DNA of 64,000 nucleotides. Source: JBLHZY01 sp047631555. GTDB taxonomy: Bacteria; Pseudomonadota; Alphaproteobacteria; Rhodobacterales; Rhodobacteraceae. The position numbers and the translations under genes are program-made. The stretch spans positions 682,001 through 746,000 of the forward strand of contig JBLHZY010000002.1 in assembly GCA_047631555.1 (NCBI GenBank), read 5' to 3'. Positions 7,425 through 15,802 of the stretch are shown here, one piece after another. Positions within the stretch are counted from its first letter, which is position 1. Each line of letters begins with the position of its first letter. The notes under the pieces are model-generated. The model was given only the letters and a program-made list of their open reading frames with translations, was not told the origin of the DNA and did no database searches.

Positions 7425-9548
7425 ATGAGCTTTTCTGAAACCGCCACCAAGCTGCGCTATCGGTTGATCCCTGATCATTTGCTGGGCGAAATTCTGTCCA
7501 AGCGCTGGTCGGACAATGCGATCCCGTTTTTCTTGTTGATGATCCTGATCGTATTCATGGGCGCCAATATCCCGAATTTCTATTCCGCTGTGAACGTCTC
7601 GGATACGGTGCGCCAGCTCGGCGAATTCGGCCTTGTGACAATCGCGATGATGATCGTGCTGGTGGCAGGAGGGATCGATCTTAGCGTCTCATCTGTCTAT
7701 GCGCTTTCCAATTTGGTGACGCTGACCTTGCTTTCGGTGGCTGGCTGGCCGCTTTGGGCGGTGATCCCAGCGACGCTTGCTTTGGGCGCTTTTGTTGGGC
7801 TGATCAACGGCATTTTGATTGGCTATTTCAAGCTGCGCGCCTTTCTGACGACCCTTGTGACCTTGATCATCGTGCGCTCAATTGTTGATCTGTTGCTGCT
7901 CAAATATTCGGTGAAAATCGCGGGCGGCTTTATTGATAATGATGCGTGGTATTTCATCGGAGAAGGCAGCGTTTTTGGCATTCCGTTTAGCACTTGTGTG
8001 CTGATTGTGGTTGCACTTGCGGTTCATATTGCGCTGACACGGCTGCGCATTGGCTGGCGGATTATGGCGGTTGGGGGCTCGCGCCGCTCGGCGCATAATA
8101 TGGGCATCCCGGTGTCGCGCATTGTTTGTCTCTCTTATGTTGTGTCTGGATTTTTGGCCGCCTTGGCGGGCGTCTTGATCGCGGCACGGCTTTCGGGCGC
8201 GGGGGCAGATACCGGCCTTGGGCTTGAGATCATGGCGCTGACGGCGGCCGTTTTGGGCGGCAACTCGCTTGGCGGCGGGCGCGGATCGGTTGCCAAGGCT
8301 TTGATCGGCGCGCTGGCGATTTTGTTGCTGATCAACGGGCTCGTGCGGCTCAGCTTGCCTGCGGGGGCGTCTTCTGTGGGGCTTGGGCTGGTGCTTTTGC
8401 TGGCGGTGGCGATTGATGTTCGCTGGTTGAAAAACCGGCACAAATTGCTCTCGTCTGTCTATGTCGCGCCGACCTATCTCAAGCTGCCCGATGCGCCCAA
8501 TGCGGATGGTGATGCGAACTCGCCATTTGCGCTCAATGATGCGCTGCGCGGGGTTGAGGTGATCGGCCTTGATCAGATTGAGGGGCCAGAGGACGTTATC
8601 CTTGATCGCAATGATCATCTGTATTGCGGCGATAGGCATGGCGATATCATCCGCTTCCTCGCGCCGGACTATAAAACCCGAGAGATTTTTGCCCATGTCG
8701 GCGGGCGCCCTTTGGGGATGGCTTTTGATAAGGATGACAATCTGCTCGTCTGTATCGGCGGGATGGGGCTTTATGCGGTAAGCCCGGCTGGCGAGGTTTC
8801 AAAGATGACGGATGAGACCGGACGCACGCGGCTTTCGGTGATTGATGACAGCCGCCTCAAGCTTGCCGATGATCTGGATATTGCCCAAGACGGCAAGGTC
8901 TATTTCTCCGAGGCAACGGTGCGCTATGAGATGGAAGAATGGCCCGTTGATAGCCTTGAGGGGCGCGGCAATGGGCGGATCATTTGCTATGATCCCAAGA
9001 CCAACCACACCCAGACCATCATTCGCAATCGCATCTTTCCCAACGGGATTTGCATGGCGCATGATAACAAATCCTTTTACTTCGCCGAGACATGGGCGGC
9101 GCGGATTTCGCGCTACTGGGTCGAGGGGCCAAAGAAGGGCCAAGTCGAGGAAGTGATCTCGCAACTGCCGGGCTTTCCGGACAATATCAACCGTGCCTCA
9201 GACGGGACTTATTGGCTCGCGCTGGCTGGTATTCGCACGCCGACGCAGGATCTTGCGATGCGTATGCCGGGCTTTCGCCGCCGCATGGCGCGCCGGGTTG
9301 CCGCGGATGAATGGCTGTTTCCCAATATCAACACGGGCTGCATTCTGCGCTTTGATGATCAGGGTAACATATTGGAATCGCTCTGGGATATGGGCGGCGA
9401 GAATCATCCGATGATCACCTCAATGCGCGAGCATAAAGGCCATCTCTATCTTGGCGGGATCACCAACAATCGGATCGGGCGGATCAAATTGAACCGCGGC
9501 GATAAGGATTGGGTCAGCTCGAATTCTTATTGGGGGAAAAAGGCATGA
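7425..9548 (+). CDS. Fusion: ABC transporter permease with SMP-30/strictosidine-synthase-like propeller
   Basis: Encodes 707 residues from the ATG at 7425. Residues 1 to ~345 form an RbsC-like permease, with the motif LVAGGIDLSVSSVYALSNLV near residue 84. After a short linker, residues ~370-690 form a beta-propeller of the SMP-30/gluconolactonase/strictosidine synthase group. GPEDVILDRNDHLYCGD lies near 382, FPNGICMAHD near 536, FAETWAARISRYW near 550 and FPDNINRASDGTYW near 583. The positions that usually bind the metal and catalyse lactone hydrolysis (Glu in GPED, Asn in PNG, Asp/Asn in PDN) look intact. RbsC-type permeases end in the cytoplasm, so the propeller is probably cytoplasmic. There is no frameshift or stop between the parts, so this is a genuine single reading frame. 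Confidence 0.9.
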   Translation: MSFSETATKLRYRLIPDHLLGEILSKRWSDNAIPFFLLMILIVFMGANIPNFYSAVNVSDTVRQLGEFGLVTIAMMIVLVAGGIDLSVSSVYALSNLVTLTLLSVAGWPLWAVIPATLALGAFVGLINGILIGYFKLRAFLTTLVTLIIVRSIVDLLLLKYSVKIAGGFIDNDAWYFIGEGSVFGIPFSTCVLIVVALAVHIALTRLRIGWRIMAVGGSRRSAHNMGIPVSRIVCLSYVVSGFLAALAGVLIAARLSGAGADTGLGLEIMALTAAVLGGNSLGGGRGSVAKALIGALAILLLINGLVRLSLPAGASSVGLGLVLLLAVAIDVRWLKNRHKLLSSVYVAPTYLKLPDAPNADGDANSPFALNDALRGVEVIGLDQIEGPEDVILDRNDHLYCGDRHGDIIRFLAPDYKTREIFAHVGGRPLGMAFDKDDNLLVCIGGMGLYAVSPAGEVSKMTDETGRTRLSVIDDSRLKLADDLDIAQDGKVYFSEATVRYEMEEWPVDSLEGRGNGRIICYDPKTNHTQTIIRNRIFPNGICMAHDNKSFYFAETWAARISRYWVEGPKKGQVEEVISQLPGFPDNINRASDGTYWLALAGIRTPTQDLAMRMPGFRRRMARRVAADEWLFPNINTGCILRFDDQGNILESLWDMGGENHPMITSMREHKGHLYLGGITNNRIGRIKLNRGDKDWVSSNSYWGKKA

Positions 9549-10612
9549 GCTTCCTTTCCAACTTCTTTGATGGTGTCTTTGGGCGCGGCGCCAAGGCGAT
9601 AACCGTGCCGGCTTTGGATGGGGCTTTTCGCCCCAATACCGGGCTTGATAAGGCCGATCTGTGCCAAACGCGCGCAGGGGCAGATAACCTAGCGATGATG
9701 GGCGAGACGCTTGTTTACTCGGCAGGTAGGGATGTTCATCGGGTCGACAATGACGCGCTGTTGCACCGCTTTAACGCCACTGTTGCATTCATTACTGAGA
9801 TGCCTTCGGGGCGCGCAGTTGTCGGCTTGATTGATCGCAGTTTGCATCTGCTGCAGGGCTCCAAAACGACCCAGCCGATGATCCTGCCCCAGTCGATCAA
9901 CTGCCCCACGGCGGCGATTGCCCTTGATGATGATACGCTGGTTGTTGCCAATGGCTCGGCCCAAAACAGCGCCGCAGATTGGCAGCGCGACCTGCTTGAA
10001 AAGCGCCGCTCCGGCACGCTTTGGCGGATCACGCTGAGCACGGGCGATGCGGTGCAAATCGCCTCTGGGCTGGCTTGGCCTGCGGGGCTTCTTTGTGCGG
10101 GCGATGATCTGATTGTCGCGGAAAGCTGGCTCTCGCGGCTTGTGCGTATTCCGCTTGCCGGTGGTGCCGCGGCTGAGGTTCTGGGCAATTTGCCGGGATA
10201 CCCTGCGCGCTTTGTGGCCGGGGCGGATGGCTACTGGCTTACCCTGTTTTCGCCGCGCAGCCAGCTGTTGGAATTTGTCCTTCACGAGGATGCTTACCGC
10301 GCGCAAATGCTTGCCGATATCGAGCCGGATTTTTGGATCGCGCCTTGTTTGCGGTCAGGCAAGACCTTTCTGGAGCCGCTCCAAGCTGGCGGCGTCAAAC
10401 AGCTTGGCGTGCTCAAACCTTGGGCGCCGATGCGCTCTTTTGGGATGATCGTGGGCCTTGATGAGGCCTTCGTTCCGGTGCGCAGTTTTCAGAGCCGCGC
10501 CGATGGGGCGCGCCATGGCGTGACCTCATGCATTGAGCAAAACGGCGCGCTGATCTTTAGCGCGAAAGGCGATGGTTGCATTGCGCAAGTCAAGCTGGAG
10601 GCAGAGCAATGA
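9545..10612 (+). CDS. Degenerate SMP-30/strictosidine-synthase-like protein
   Basis: Encodes 355 residues and overlaps the preceding stop by 4 bp (ATGA). It aligns by eye with the propeller half of the upstream fusion: AESWLSRLVRIPL parallels AETWAARISRYWV, and LPGYPARFVAGADGYW parallels LPGFPDNINRASDGTYW. The equivalents of the catalytic or metal residues are changed (PNG becomes PAG, PDN becomes PAR, GPED becomes GAD). It may therefore be a non-catalytic, ligand-binding or partner subunit. It has no signal peptide and is predicted cytoplasmic. Coupled translation suggests fixed stoichiometry with the fusion protein. Confidence 0.8.
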   Translation: MSFLSNFFDGVFGRGAKAITVPALDGAFRPNTGLDKADLCQTRAGADNLAMMGETLVYSAGRDVHRVDNDALLHRFNATVAFITEMPSGRAVVGLIDRSLHLLQGSKTTQPMILPQSINCPTAAIALDDDTLVVANGSAQNSAADWQRDLLEKRRSGTLWRITLSTGDAVQIASGLAWPAGLLCAGDDLIVAESWLSRLVRIPLAGGAAAEVLGNLPGYPARFVAGADGYWLTLFSPRSQLLEFVLHEDAYRAQMLADIEPDFWIAPCLRSGKTFLEPLQAGGVKQLGVLKPWAPMRSFGMIVGLDEAFVPVRSFQSRADGARHGVTSCIEQNGALIFSAKGDGCIAQVKLEAEQ

Positions 10613-12138
10613 GCGCGAAAGTGAGCACGGGCATGAGCCCAGAGATTTTGATCGCCGCTAAGTCAATTACCAAGGAATATCGGGGCGTTAAGGCCGTTAG
10701 CAACATTGACTTTGATGTGCGGCCCGGCGAAATTCATGCGCTTTTGGGCGAGAATGGCGCGGGCAAATCGACCCTGTGCAAAGTGCTTGCAGGCGCGGTT
10801 GAGCAGACCTCGGGCGAGGTGATTTTTGAGGGCAAACCAGTGCGCTTTTCCCGCCCGGCAGATGCGCTCGAATGCGGGGTTGCGATGGTCTATCAGGAGA
10901 CCTCGCTTGTGCCCTCACTCACGGTTGCGCAAAATCTTTATCTTGGAAACGAGAAGTTCTTTAACCGGCTGCGTGGGCTCTATATTGGCGCACAGCAATT
11001 CCTTCAGCAGCTCAATTTCGGCGTTGATCCGGCGATGCTGGTTTCCTCACTTGGCGCGGCGCAAAAGCAGATGGTTGAGATCGCGCGCGCGGTGATCCAA
11101 AAGGCCCGCGTCATCATTTTTGATGAGCCGACCGCGACGCTGACACCCGAAGAAAAGCATCACTTTTTCCTGCTGCTGGATCGCCTCAAAGAGCGCGGTG
11201 TTGGGATCGTCTTTATCACCCATGCTTTGGAAGAGGCGGTCTCAAAGGCCGACCGGATCACCATCCTGCGCGACGGCAACCATGTGATCACTGACGAGGC
11301 GGCCAACTTTGATCGCGACAGCATTATCGGGGCCATGGTCGGGCGCCAATTGAGCGATGAGCTTTATGGCGATGCGGCCCATCTGCGGCCCCTGCGCAAA
11401 GCCGGTGCGCGCGCGCTTTCGGTTGAGAACCTGTCGATGCAAAAGGCCGTTCGCAACAATTCCTTCTCGATCTTTGAGGGGCAGGTGACAGGCATTTTCG
11501 GGCTGATCGGATCGGGGCGCACAGAGACGGCCAAGATCGTTGCCGGCGTTTTTAAGCGCAATCTGTTTCACGGCGGCGAGGTAAAATTCCAAGAGAAATC
11601 CGTGCGTTACCGCGTTCCGCTCCAAGCGATCAAGGACGGAATTGTCTATGTTACAGAGGATCGCAAGAGCGAGGGATTCTTTGAAACCATGTCTGTGGCG
11701 GAAAACATTTATAATGGCTATCTGGCGGGAAATTCCGGCTCAACGGCGATTGTGAATTTGGCGCAGATGAAGGATTTGGCCGAGGAATGGTCGAAGACTT
11801 TGCAGATGCGTCAGCTCAATACAGATGCCAAAACCATCGAGCTTTCAGGCGGCAATCAGCAGAAGGTTGTGATCGCCAAATCGCTGGTGCAACAACCCAA
11901 GCTGATCATTTTTGATGAGCCGACGCGCGGGGTTGATGTGGGCGCGATTGCCGAAATTCATGCGCTGATCAACAAGCTGGCGGATGAGGGCATTCCCGTT
12001 GTGGTGATCTCTTCTTACCTGCCTGAAATCCTCGCTGTTTCGGATCGCATTTTGGTCTGTCGTCAGGGGCGGATTGTTGAGGAGTTCTCGCCCGCTGAGG
12101 CAACGCCGGAAGCGATCATGTTTGCTTCGGTTCACTAG
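10609..12138 (+). CDS. Sugar ABC transporter tandem ATPase (RbsA/MglA type)
   Basis: Encodes 509 residues with two ABC domains. The first has Walker A GENGAGKST near residue 46 and Walker B VIIFDEPTATLTPEE near 166. The second has the degenerate Walker A GLIGSGRTE near 300, as is normal for RbsA/MglA proteins, and signature LSGGNQQKVVIAKSL near 413. The start overlaps the previous stop (ATGA, 10609-10612). It energises the transporter formed by the permeases encoded at 5277 and 7425. It closes the operon; a 181-bp gap follows. Confidence 0.93.
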   Translation: MSAKVSTGMSPEILIAAKSITKEYRGVKAVSNIDFDVRPGEIHALLGENGAGKSTLCKVLAGAVEQTSGEVIFEGKPVRFSRPADALECGVAMVYQETSLVPSLTVAQNLYLGNEKFFNRLRGLYIGAQQFLQQLNFGVDPAMLVSSLGAAQKQMVEIARAVIQKARVIIFDEPTATLTPEEKHHFFLLLDRLKERGVGIVFITHALEEAVSKADRITILRDGNHVITDEAANFDRDSIIGAMVGRQLSDELYGDAAHLRPLRKAGARALSVENLSMQKAVRNNSFSIFEGQVTGIFGLIGSGRTETAKIVAGVFKRNLFHGGEVKFQEKSVRYRVPLQAIKDGIVYVTEDRKSEGFFETMSVAENIYNGYLAGNSGSTAIVNLAQMKDLAEEWSKTLQMRQLNTDAKTIELSGGNQQKVVIAKSLVQQPKLIIFDEPTRGVDVGAIAEIHALINKLADEGIPVVVISSYLPEILAVSDRILVCRQGRIVEEFSPAEATPEAIMFASVH

Positions 12139-12319
12139 CGCGGGGCGCGGCGCAGTATCGCCGCATTAATAGGCGTAGAGCGTAAATATTATGCAAGTGC
12201 GTGGGGTCGCGGCGCGATTGGGGCCGCTGAGCACGGGCCTTTGTTGCGAATCCGCGGGCTTAAATCCACCAGTAGGCGATCCCCGCGGCGCGCCTCGCCC
12301 GCCTGAAAATTTGAGCCCC
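12139..12319 (+). promoter_or_regulatory. Upstream region of nasTS
   Basis: This 181-bp gene-free stretch holds an inverted repeat CCGCGGG (12252-12258) / CCCGCGG (12282-12288) with a 23-base loop. It could be an RNA hairpin in the nasT leader or an operator. A clear sigma-70 or sigma-54 promoter was not recognised. Confidence 0.35.
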
Positions 12320-12904
12320 ATGCCAAAGAACATTTCTATCGTCGTTGTCGAAAAGGACCGCGAGCGCGCGCATCTGATCGTGGATAGCCTGCGCGAAGCG
12401 GGGGATTACGATATTCATGTGGTGGCCGAAGAAAGCGGGCTTGCGCGGCGGATTTCCGAGCGCAATCCGGATGTTGTTTTGGTCGATGTGGCGAGCCCGT
12501 CGCGCGATATGTTGGAGGAGCTAACGCTTGCTTCTTCTCCAATGGAGCGCCCGGTTGCGATCTTTGTTGATCGCTCTGAGGATGGGCTGACCAAGGCGGC
12601 GATTGAGGCCGGGGTTTCGGCTTATGTTGTTGATGGGCTGCGCGCGGACCGGATCAAGCCGATCATGGATGCTGCGATTGCACGGTTTCATATGTTTCAA
12701 CGGATGCGCCTTGAGCTTGAGACGACCAAGCTCGCCCTTGAGGAGCGCAAAGTGATTGATCGGGCCAAGGGCATCTTGATGAAAGCGCGTGGGATTGGCG
12801 AGGATGACGCCTATGCCCTGTTGCGCAAAACGGCGATGGATCAGGGGCGCAAAGTTGCGGAAGTGGCCTCGGCTTTGGTTACAGCGGCGGGGTTGCTTTC
12901 ATGA
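12320..12904 (+). CDS. nasT: NasT, ANTAR-domain antiterminator for nitrate assimilation
   Basis: Encodes 194 residues from the ATG at 12320; a longer frame extends upstream but lacks support. The N-terminal ~120 residues are a receiver-like fold (IVVVEKDRERA, VVLVDVAS). The C-terminal ANTAR domain is clear: ERKVIDRAKGILMKARG near residue 135 and AYALLRKTAMDQGRKVAEVA after it. NasT binds paired hexaloop hairpins in a nascent leader RNA and prevents termination. It is held inactive by NasS until nitrate or nitrite is present. The matching RNA target is at 14193-14305. The stop overlaps nasS by 4 bp. Confidence 0.93.
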   Translation: MPKNISIVVVEKDRERAHLIVDSLREAGDYDIHVVAEESGLARRISERNPDVVLVDVASPSRDMLEELTLASSPMERPVAIFVDRSEDGLTKAAIEAGVSAYVVDGLRADRIKPIMDAAIARFHMFQRMRLELETTKLALEERKVIDRAKGILMKARGIGEDDAYALLRKTAMDQGRKVAEVASALVTAAGLLS

Positions 12905-14079
12905 AGGGGGCAGCGCTTGGCATTGGGTTTATTCCGCTTGTGGATGCAGCGCCCTTGGTGATTGCGCATGAGCTTGGCTTTGCGCGCGAAGAGGGGCTGC
13001 GGCTTGATCTTAAGCGCGCGCCGTCTTGGTCGACGTTGCGCGATATGTTGGTCTTGGGGCAGACCGAGGCGGCGCATATGCTCGCGCCGATCCCAATTGC
13101 GATGGCGCTTGGGCTTGGCTCAATGGCGACAAAGCTTGATGCGCTGATGGTGCTTTCGATGAATGGCAATGTGGTTGGGATTTCCAATGAGCTTGCCGGC
13201 AAGATGCGCGCGGATGGCTATGGATTTGATTTTGATGATGCGGCAAGTGCGGGGCGCGCGCTGATTGCGGCGGCGGGCGGGCGGCCGCGGATTGCTGTTC
13301 CGTTTCCGTTTTCGATGCATGCGGAGCTTTTGTATTATTGGCTGGCAGCGCTTGGGTTTTCCGCGCCGCAAGCCATTGATGTGCGGATCATTCCGCCCCC
13401 ATTGATGGCCGATGCGATGGCCGCGGGCGAGATTGATGCCTTTTGCGTGGGCGCGCCTTGGGGCTCGATTGTTGTGGATCAGGGGGTTGGGGAATTGCTG
13501 CTTCCCACGGCTGCGATCTGGAAATTCGCGCCAGAAAAGGTGCTGGCTGTGCGCCATGACTGGGCCGCAAACGAACCAGATCTGACAGGCCGCTTGATGC
13601 GCGCGGTTTGGCGCGCGGCGCGTTGGCTGGGCGATCCGAGTAATCTGACGACGGCAGCGGATATCCTCGCGCGCGAGGCCTATATCAATGTGAGTTCGGA
13701 GATTATTGAGCGCTCGCTTACCGGGCGGATGATCATCTCGCAGCAGGGTGATACGCGCATGGGGCCGAGCAACATGGAGTTTTTTGCCGGGGCTGCGAAT
13801 TTTCCTTGGCGCTCGCAGGCGGCTTGGATCGGCGAGCAGCTTGCCTCGCGCGCAGGGCTTGAACGCGAGACGTCGATGCGCAAAGCAAGCGATGTGTTTC
13901 GCCCCGATCTTTACCGTGCAAACCTGCGCAATGTTGGGGCCGAATTGCCTGGGGCTTCGCAAAAGCTGGAGGGGGCGCTGAGCGCGCCAACGGCTGTTGC
14001 CTCAGAATCAGGCAAGCTGATTTTGCGCCCGGACGCGTTCTTTGATGGCCGCATTTTTGATCCTGATTTTGCTGAGTGA
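12901..14079 (+). CDS. nasS: NasS, cytoplasmic nitrate/nitrite sensor
   Basis: Encodes 392 residues of the NrtA/CmpA nitrate-binding family. Unlike nrtA downstream, it starts directly with the mature fold (MKGAALGIGFIPLVDAAPLV) and has no signal peptide. That cytoplasmic form, overlapping nasT by ATGA, identifies it as NasS. NasS sequesters NasT and releases it on binding nitrate or nitrite. Conserved stretches shared with NrtA include PFPFSMHAELLYYWLAALG near residue 138 and VGAPWGS near 182. Confidence 0.92.
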   Translation: MKGAALGIGFIPLVDAAPLVIAHELGFAREEGLRLDLKRAPSWSTLRDMLVLGQTEAAHMLAPIPIAMALGLGSMATKLDALMVLSMNGNVVGISNELAGKMRADGYGFDFDDAASAGRALIAAAGGRPRIAVPFPFSMHAELLYYWLAALGFSAPQAIDVRIIPPPLMADAMAAGEIDAFCVGAPWGSIVVDQGVGELLLPTAAIWKFAPEKVLAVRHDWAANEPDLTGRLMRAVWRAARWLGDPSNLTTAADILAREAYINVSSEIIERSLTGRMIISQQGDTRMGPSNMEFFAGAANFPWRSQAAWIGEQLASRAGLERETSMRKASDVFRPDLYRANLRNVGAELPGASQKLEGALSAPTAVASESGKLILRPDAFFDGRIFDPDFAE

Positions 14080-14192
14080 TTAAAAAATAGGCAAGAATGA
14101 CTGCCCTAATTGCTGCAACTGCAAAAATTGCAAAAACCTAGCCCTTGAGCCTTGTCGTTGGATTCAGACCTAGGCATCACAGAGTTACAGAC

Positions 14193-14259
14193 CGCACAAT
14201 GGCGTGCGACCTTTACAAAATTCCGCCCAATGTCTGGGCAATCCGAGCACAGCCGCTCG
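14193..14259 (+). promoter_or_regulatory. ANTAR-type two-hexaloop leader (NasT target RNA)
   Basis: Hairpin P1 is CGCAC-AATGGC-GTGCG (14193-14208) and hairpin P2 is CGAGC-ACAGCC-GCTCG (14244-14259). Each has a 5-bp stem and a six-base loop with A at position 1 and G at position 4, the known ANTAR recognition pattern. The linker is 35 bases and contains a further hairpin, GCCCA-ATGTC-TGGGC (14225-14239). The 3' side of P2 overlaps the 5' arm of the terminator at 14252, so the two structures exclude each other. Binding of NasT to P1-P2 should therefore let transcription reach nrtA. Confidence 0.85.
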
Positions 14260-14305
14260 ACCATGCGAGGCCAGTTAAGGCGCGCAATATGGTCGGCGGC
14301 TTTTT
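14252..14305 (+). terminator. Intrinsic terminator in nas leader
   Basis: GCCGC-T-CGACC (14252-14262, one bulged T) pairs with GGTCGGCGGC (14291-14300). TTTTT follows at 14301-14305, and a second T-run comes after GCG. Its 5' arm is shared with the P2 hexaloop hairpin. This fits an attenuator that ends transcription before nrtA unless NasT is bound. Confidence 0.8.
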
Positions 14306-14360
14306 GCGTTTTTGGGCTCCTCCCAGCCTTTAGGCGCGTAGATGAGAAAAGGACTGAGAT

Positions 14361-15728
14361 ATGAGAACGCTAACTGCCCTTCTGACCGCCACGACAATGC
14401 TGGTTTCTGCCCCCGCCATGGCCGAGATGCTTGACGTTGAAAAAGACGAGCTCACATTTGGTTTCATCAAACTGACCGATATGGCGCCGCTCGCGATTGC
14501 CTATGAAAAGGGTTACTTCGAGGATGAGGGCCTTTTTGTTACGCTTGAGCCGCAGGCCAACTGGAAAGTGCTTCTGGATCGCGTGATTGATGGTGAATTG
14601 GACGGCGCGCATATGCTTGCCGGTCAGCCGATTGCCGCAACGATTGGATATGGCACCGAGGCGCATATCGTCACCCCGTTCTCGATGGATCTCAACGGCA
14701 ACGGCATCACCGTTTCCAACGAAATCTGGGATCTGATGAAGCCCAATGTTGCCCAAGAGGGCGGCAAGCCGGTTCACCCGATTTCCGCCTCTGCGTTGAA
14801 GCCCGTGGTTGATCAATTCCGCAACGAGGGCAAGCCGTTCAACATGGGCATGGTATTCCCCGTTTCGACCCACAATTACGAGCTGCGCTACTGGCTTGCC
14901 GCTGGCGGGATCGAGCCGGGTTTTTATTCTCCCAACGATACCTCCGGCACGATTTCGGCTGAGGTACTTCTCTCTGTAACGCCCCCGCCGCAGATGCCTT
15001 CTACAATGGAAGCGGGCACGATCTATGGCTACAGCGTTGGCGAACCATGGAACCAAGCGGCTGTGTTTAAGGGCATTGGCGTTCCGGTTATCACTGATTT
15101 TGAAATCTGGAAGAACAACCCTGAAAAGGTTTTCGGCCTCTCGGCTGAATTTGCCGAAGAAAATCCAAATACAGTTCTGGCGCTGACAAAGGCGCTGATC
15201 CGCGCGGCAATCTGGCTTGACGAGAATGACAATGCCAACCGGGTTGAGGCGGTCGAAATCTTGGCGCGCTCGGAATATGTCGGCGCGGATGCAGAAGTGA
15301 TTGCCGCCTCGATGACGGGCACGTTCGAGTACGAAAAAGGCGATGTTCGCGAGGTTCCAGACTTCAACACATTCTTCCGTCACAACGCGACATACCCGTT
15401 CTATTCCGATGCGATCTGGTATCTCACACAGATGCGTCGCTGGGGCCAAATTTCCGAGGCCAAGCCCGATGCTTGGTATGACGAAGTCGCCAAAAACGTA
15501 TACAAACCAGCGATTTACCTTGAAGCCGCCAAGATGCTTGTCGAGGAAGGCCTCGCCAATGAGGCGGACTTCCCTTGGGATAGTGACGGCTACAAAGCGC
15601 CAACACCGGGCGGCGATATCATTGATGGCATCGCCTACGATGGCCGCGCCCCCAACGCCTATATCGACAGCCTGCCGATTGGCCTGAAGGGCGGCCAGAC
15701 GGTCGTTGGTAACGAAGTCAAAGGCTAA
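14361..15728 (+). CDS. nrtA: NrtA, periplasmic nitrate-binding protein
   Basis: Encodes 455 residues with a Sec signal peptide (MRTLTALLTATTMLVSAPAMA) and the CmpA/NrtA nitrate/bicarbonate-binding fold. KLTDMAPLAIAYEKGYFEDEG lies near residue 37 in the same place as the matching NasS segment, and VGEPWNQAA lies near 227. It captures nitrate or nitrite for the NrtB-NrtCD ABC importer. Expression should depend on antitermination at the leader just upstream. An AAAGGA Shine-Dalgarno precedes the ATG. Confidence 0.93.
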   Translation: MRTLTALLTATTMLVSAPAMAEMLDVEKDELTFGFIKLTDMAPLAIAYEKGYFEDEGLFVTLEPQANWKVLLDRVIDGELDGAHMLAGQPIAATIGYGTEAHIVTPFSMDLNGNGITVSNEIWDLMKPNVAQEGGKPVHPISASALKPVVDQFRNEGKPFNMGMVFPVSTHNYELRYWLAAGGIEPGFYSPNDTSGTISAEVLLSVTPPPQMPSTMEAGTIYGYSVGEPWNQAAVFKGIGVPVITDFEIWKNNPEKVFGLSAEFAEENPNTVLALTKALIRAAIWLDENDNANRVEAVEILARSEYVGADAEVIAASMTGTFEYEKGDVREVPDFNTFFRHNATYPFYSDAIWYLTQMRRWGQISEAKPDAWYDEVAKNVYKPAIYLEAAKMLVEEGLANEADFPWDSDGYKAPTPGGDIIDGIAYDGRAPNAYIDSLPIGLKGGQTVVGNEVKG

Positions 15729-15735
15729 GCAGCTT

Positions 15736-15762
15736 CGGGGCGGCGCAACATGTGGCGCCCCG
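15736..15762 (+). other. Hairpin between nrtA and nrtB
   Basis: CGGGGCG (15736-15742) pairs perfectly with CGCCCCG (15756-15762) around a 13-base loop. No T-run follows, so read-through to nrtB is expected. It is a likely 3' stabiliser of the abundant binding-protein message, as seen after the other binding-protein gene at 7345. Confidence 0.5.
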
Positions 15763-15802
15763 TTATTCACGTATCACTTTCAATATCCCCAAGGACTAAG
15801 AC

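Noticed and set aside
14256..14269. CTCG-ACCATG-CGAG hairpin as the second ANTAR target
   Set aside because: Its loop has A, not G, at position 4 and the stem is only 4 bp; CGAGC-ACAGCC-GCTCG at 14244 fits the rule fully.
14370..15770. Open frame of 466 codons on the minus strand
   Set aside because: It lies entirely antisense to nrtA, is rich in Arg/His/Asn as expected from complementary codons, and has no recognisable domain.
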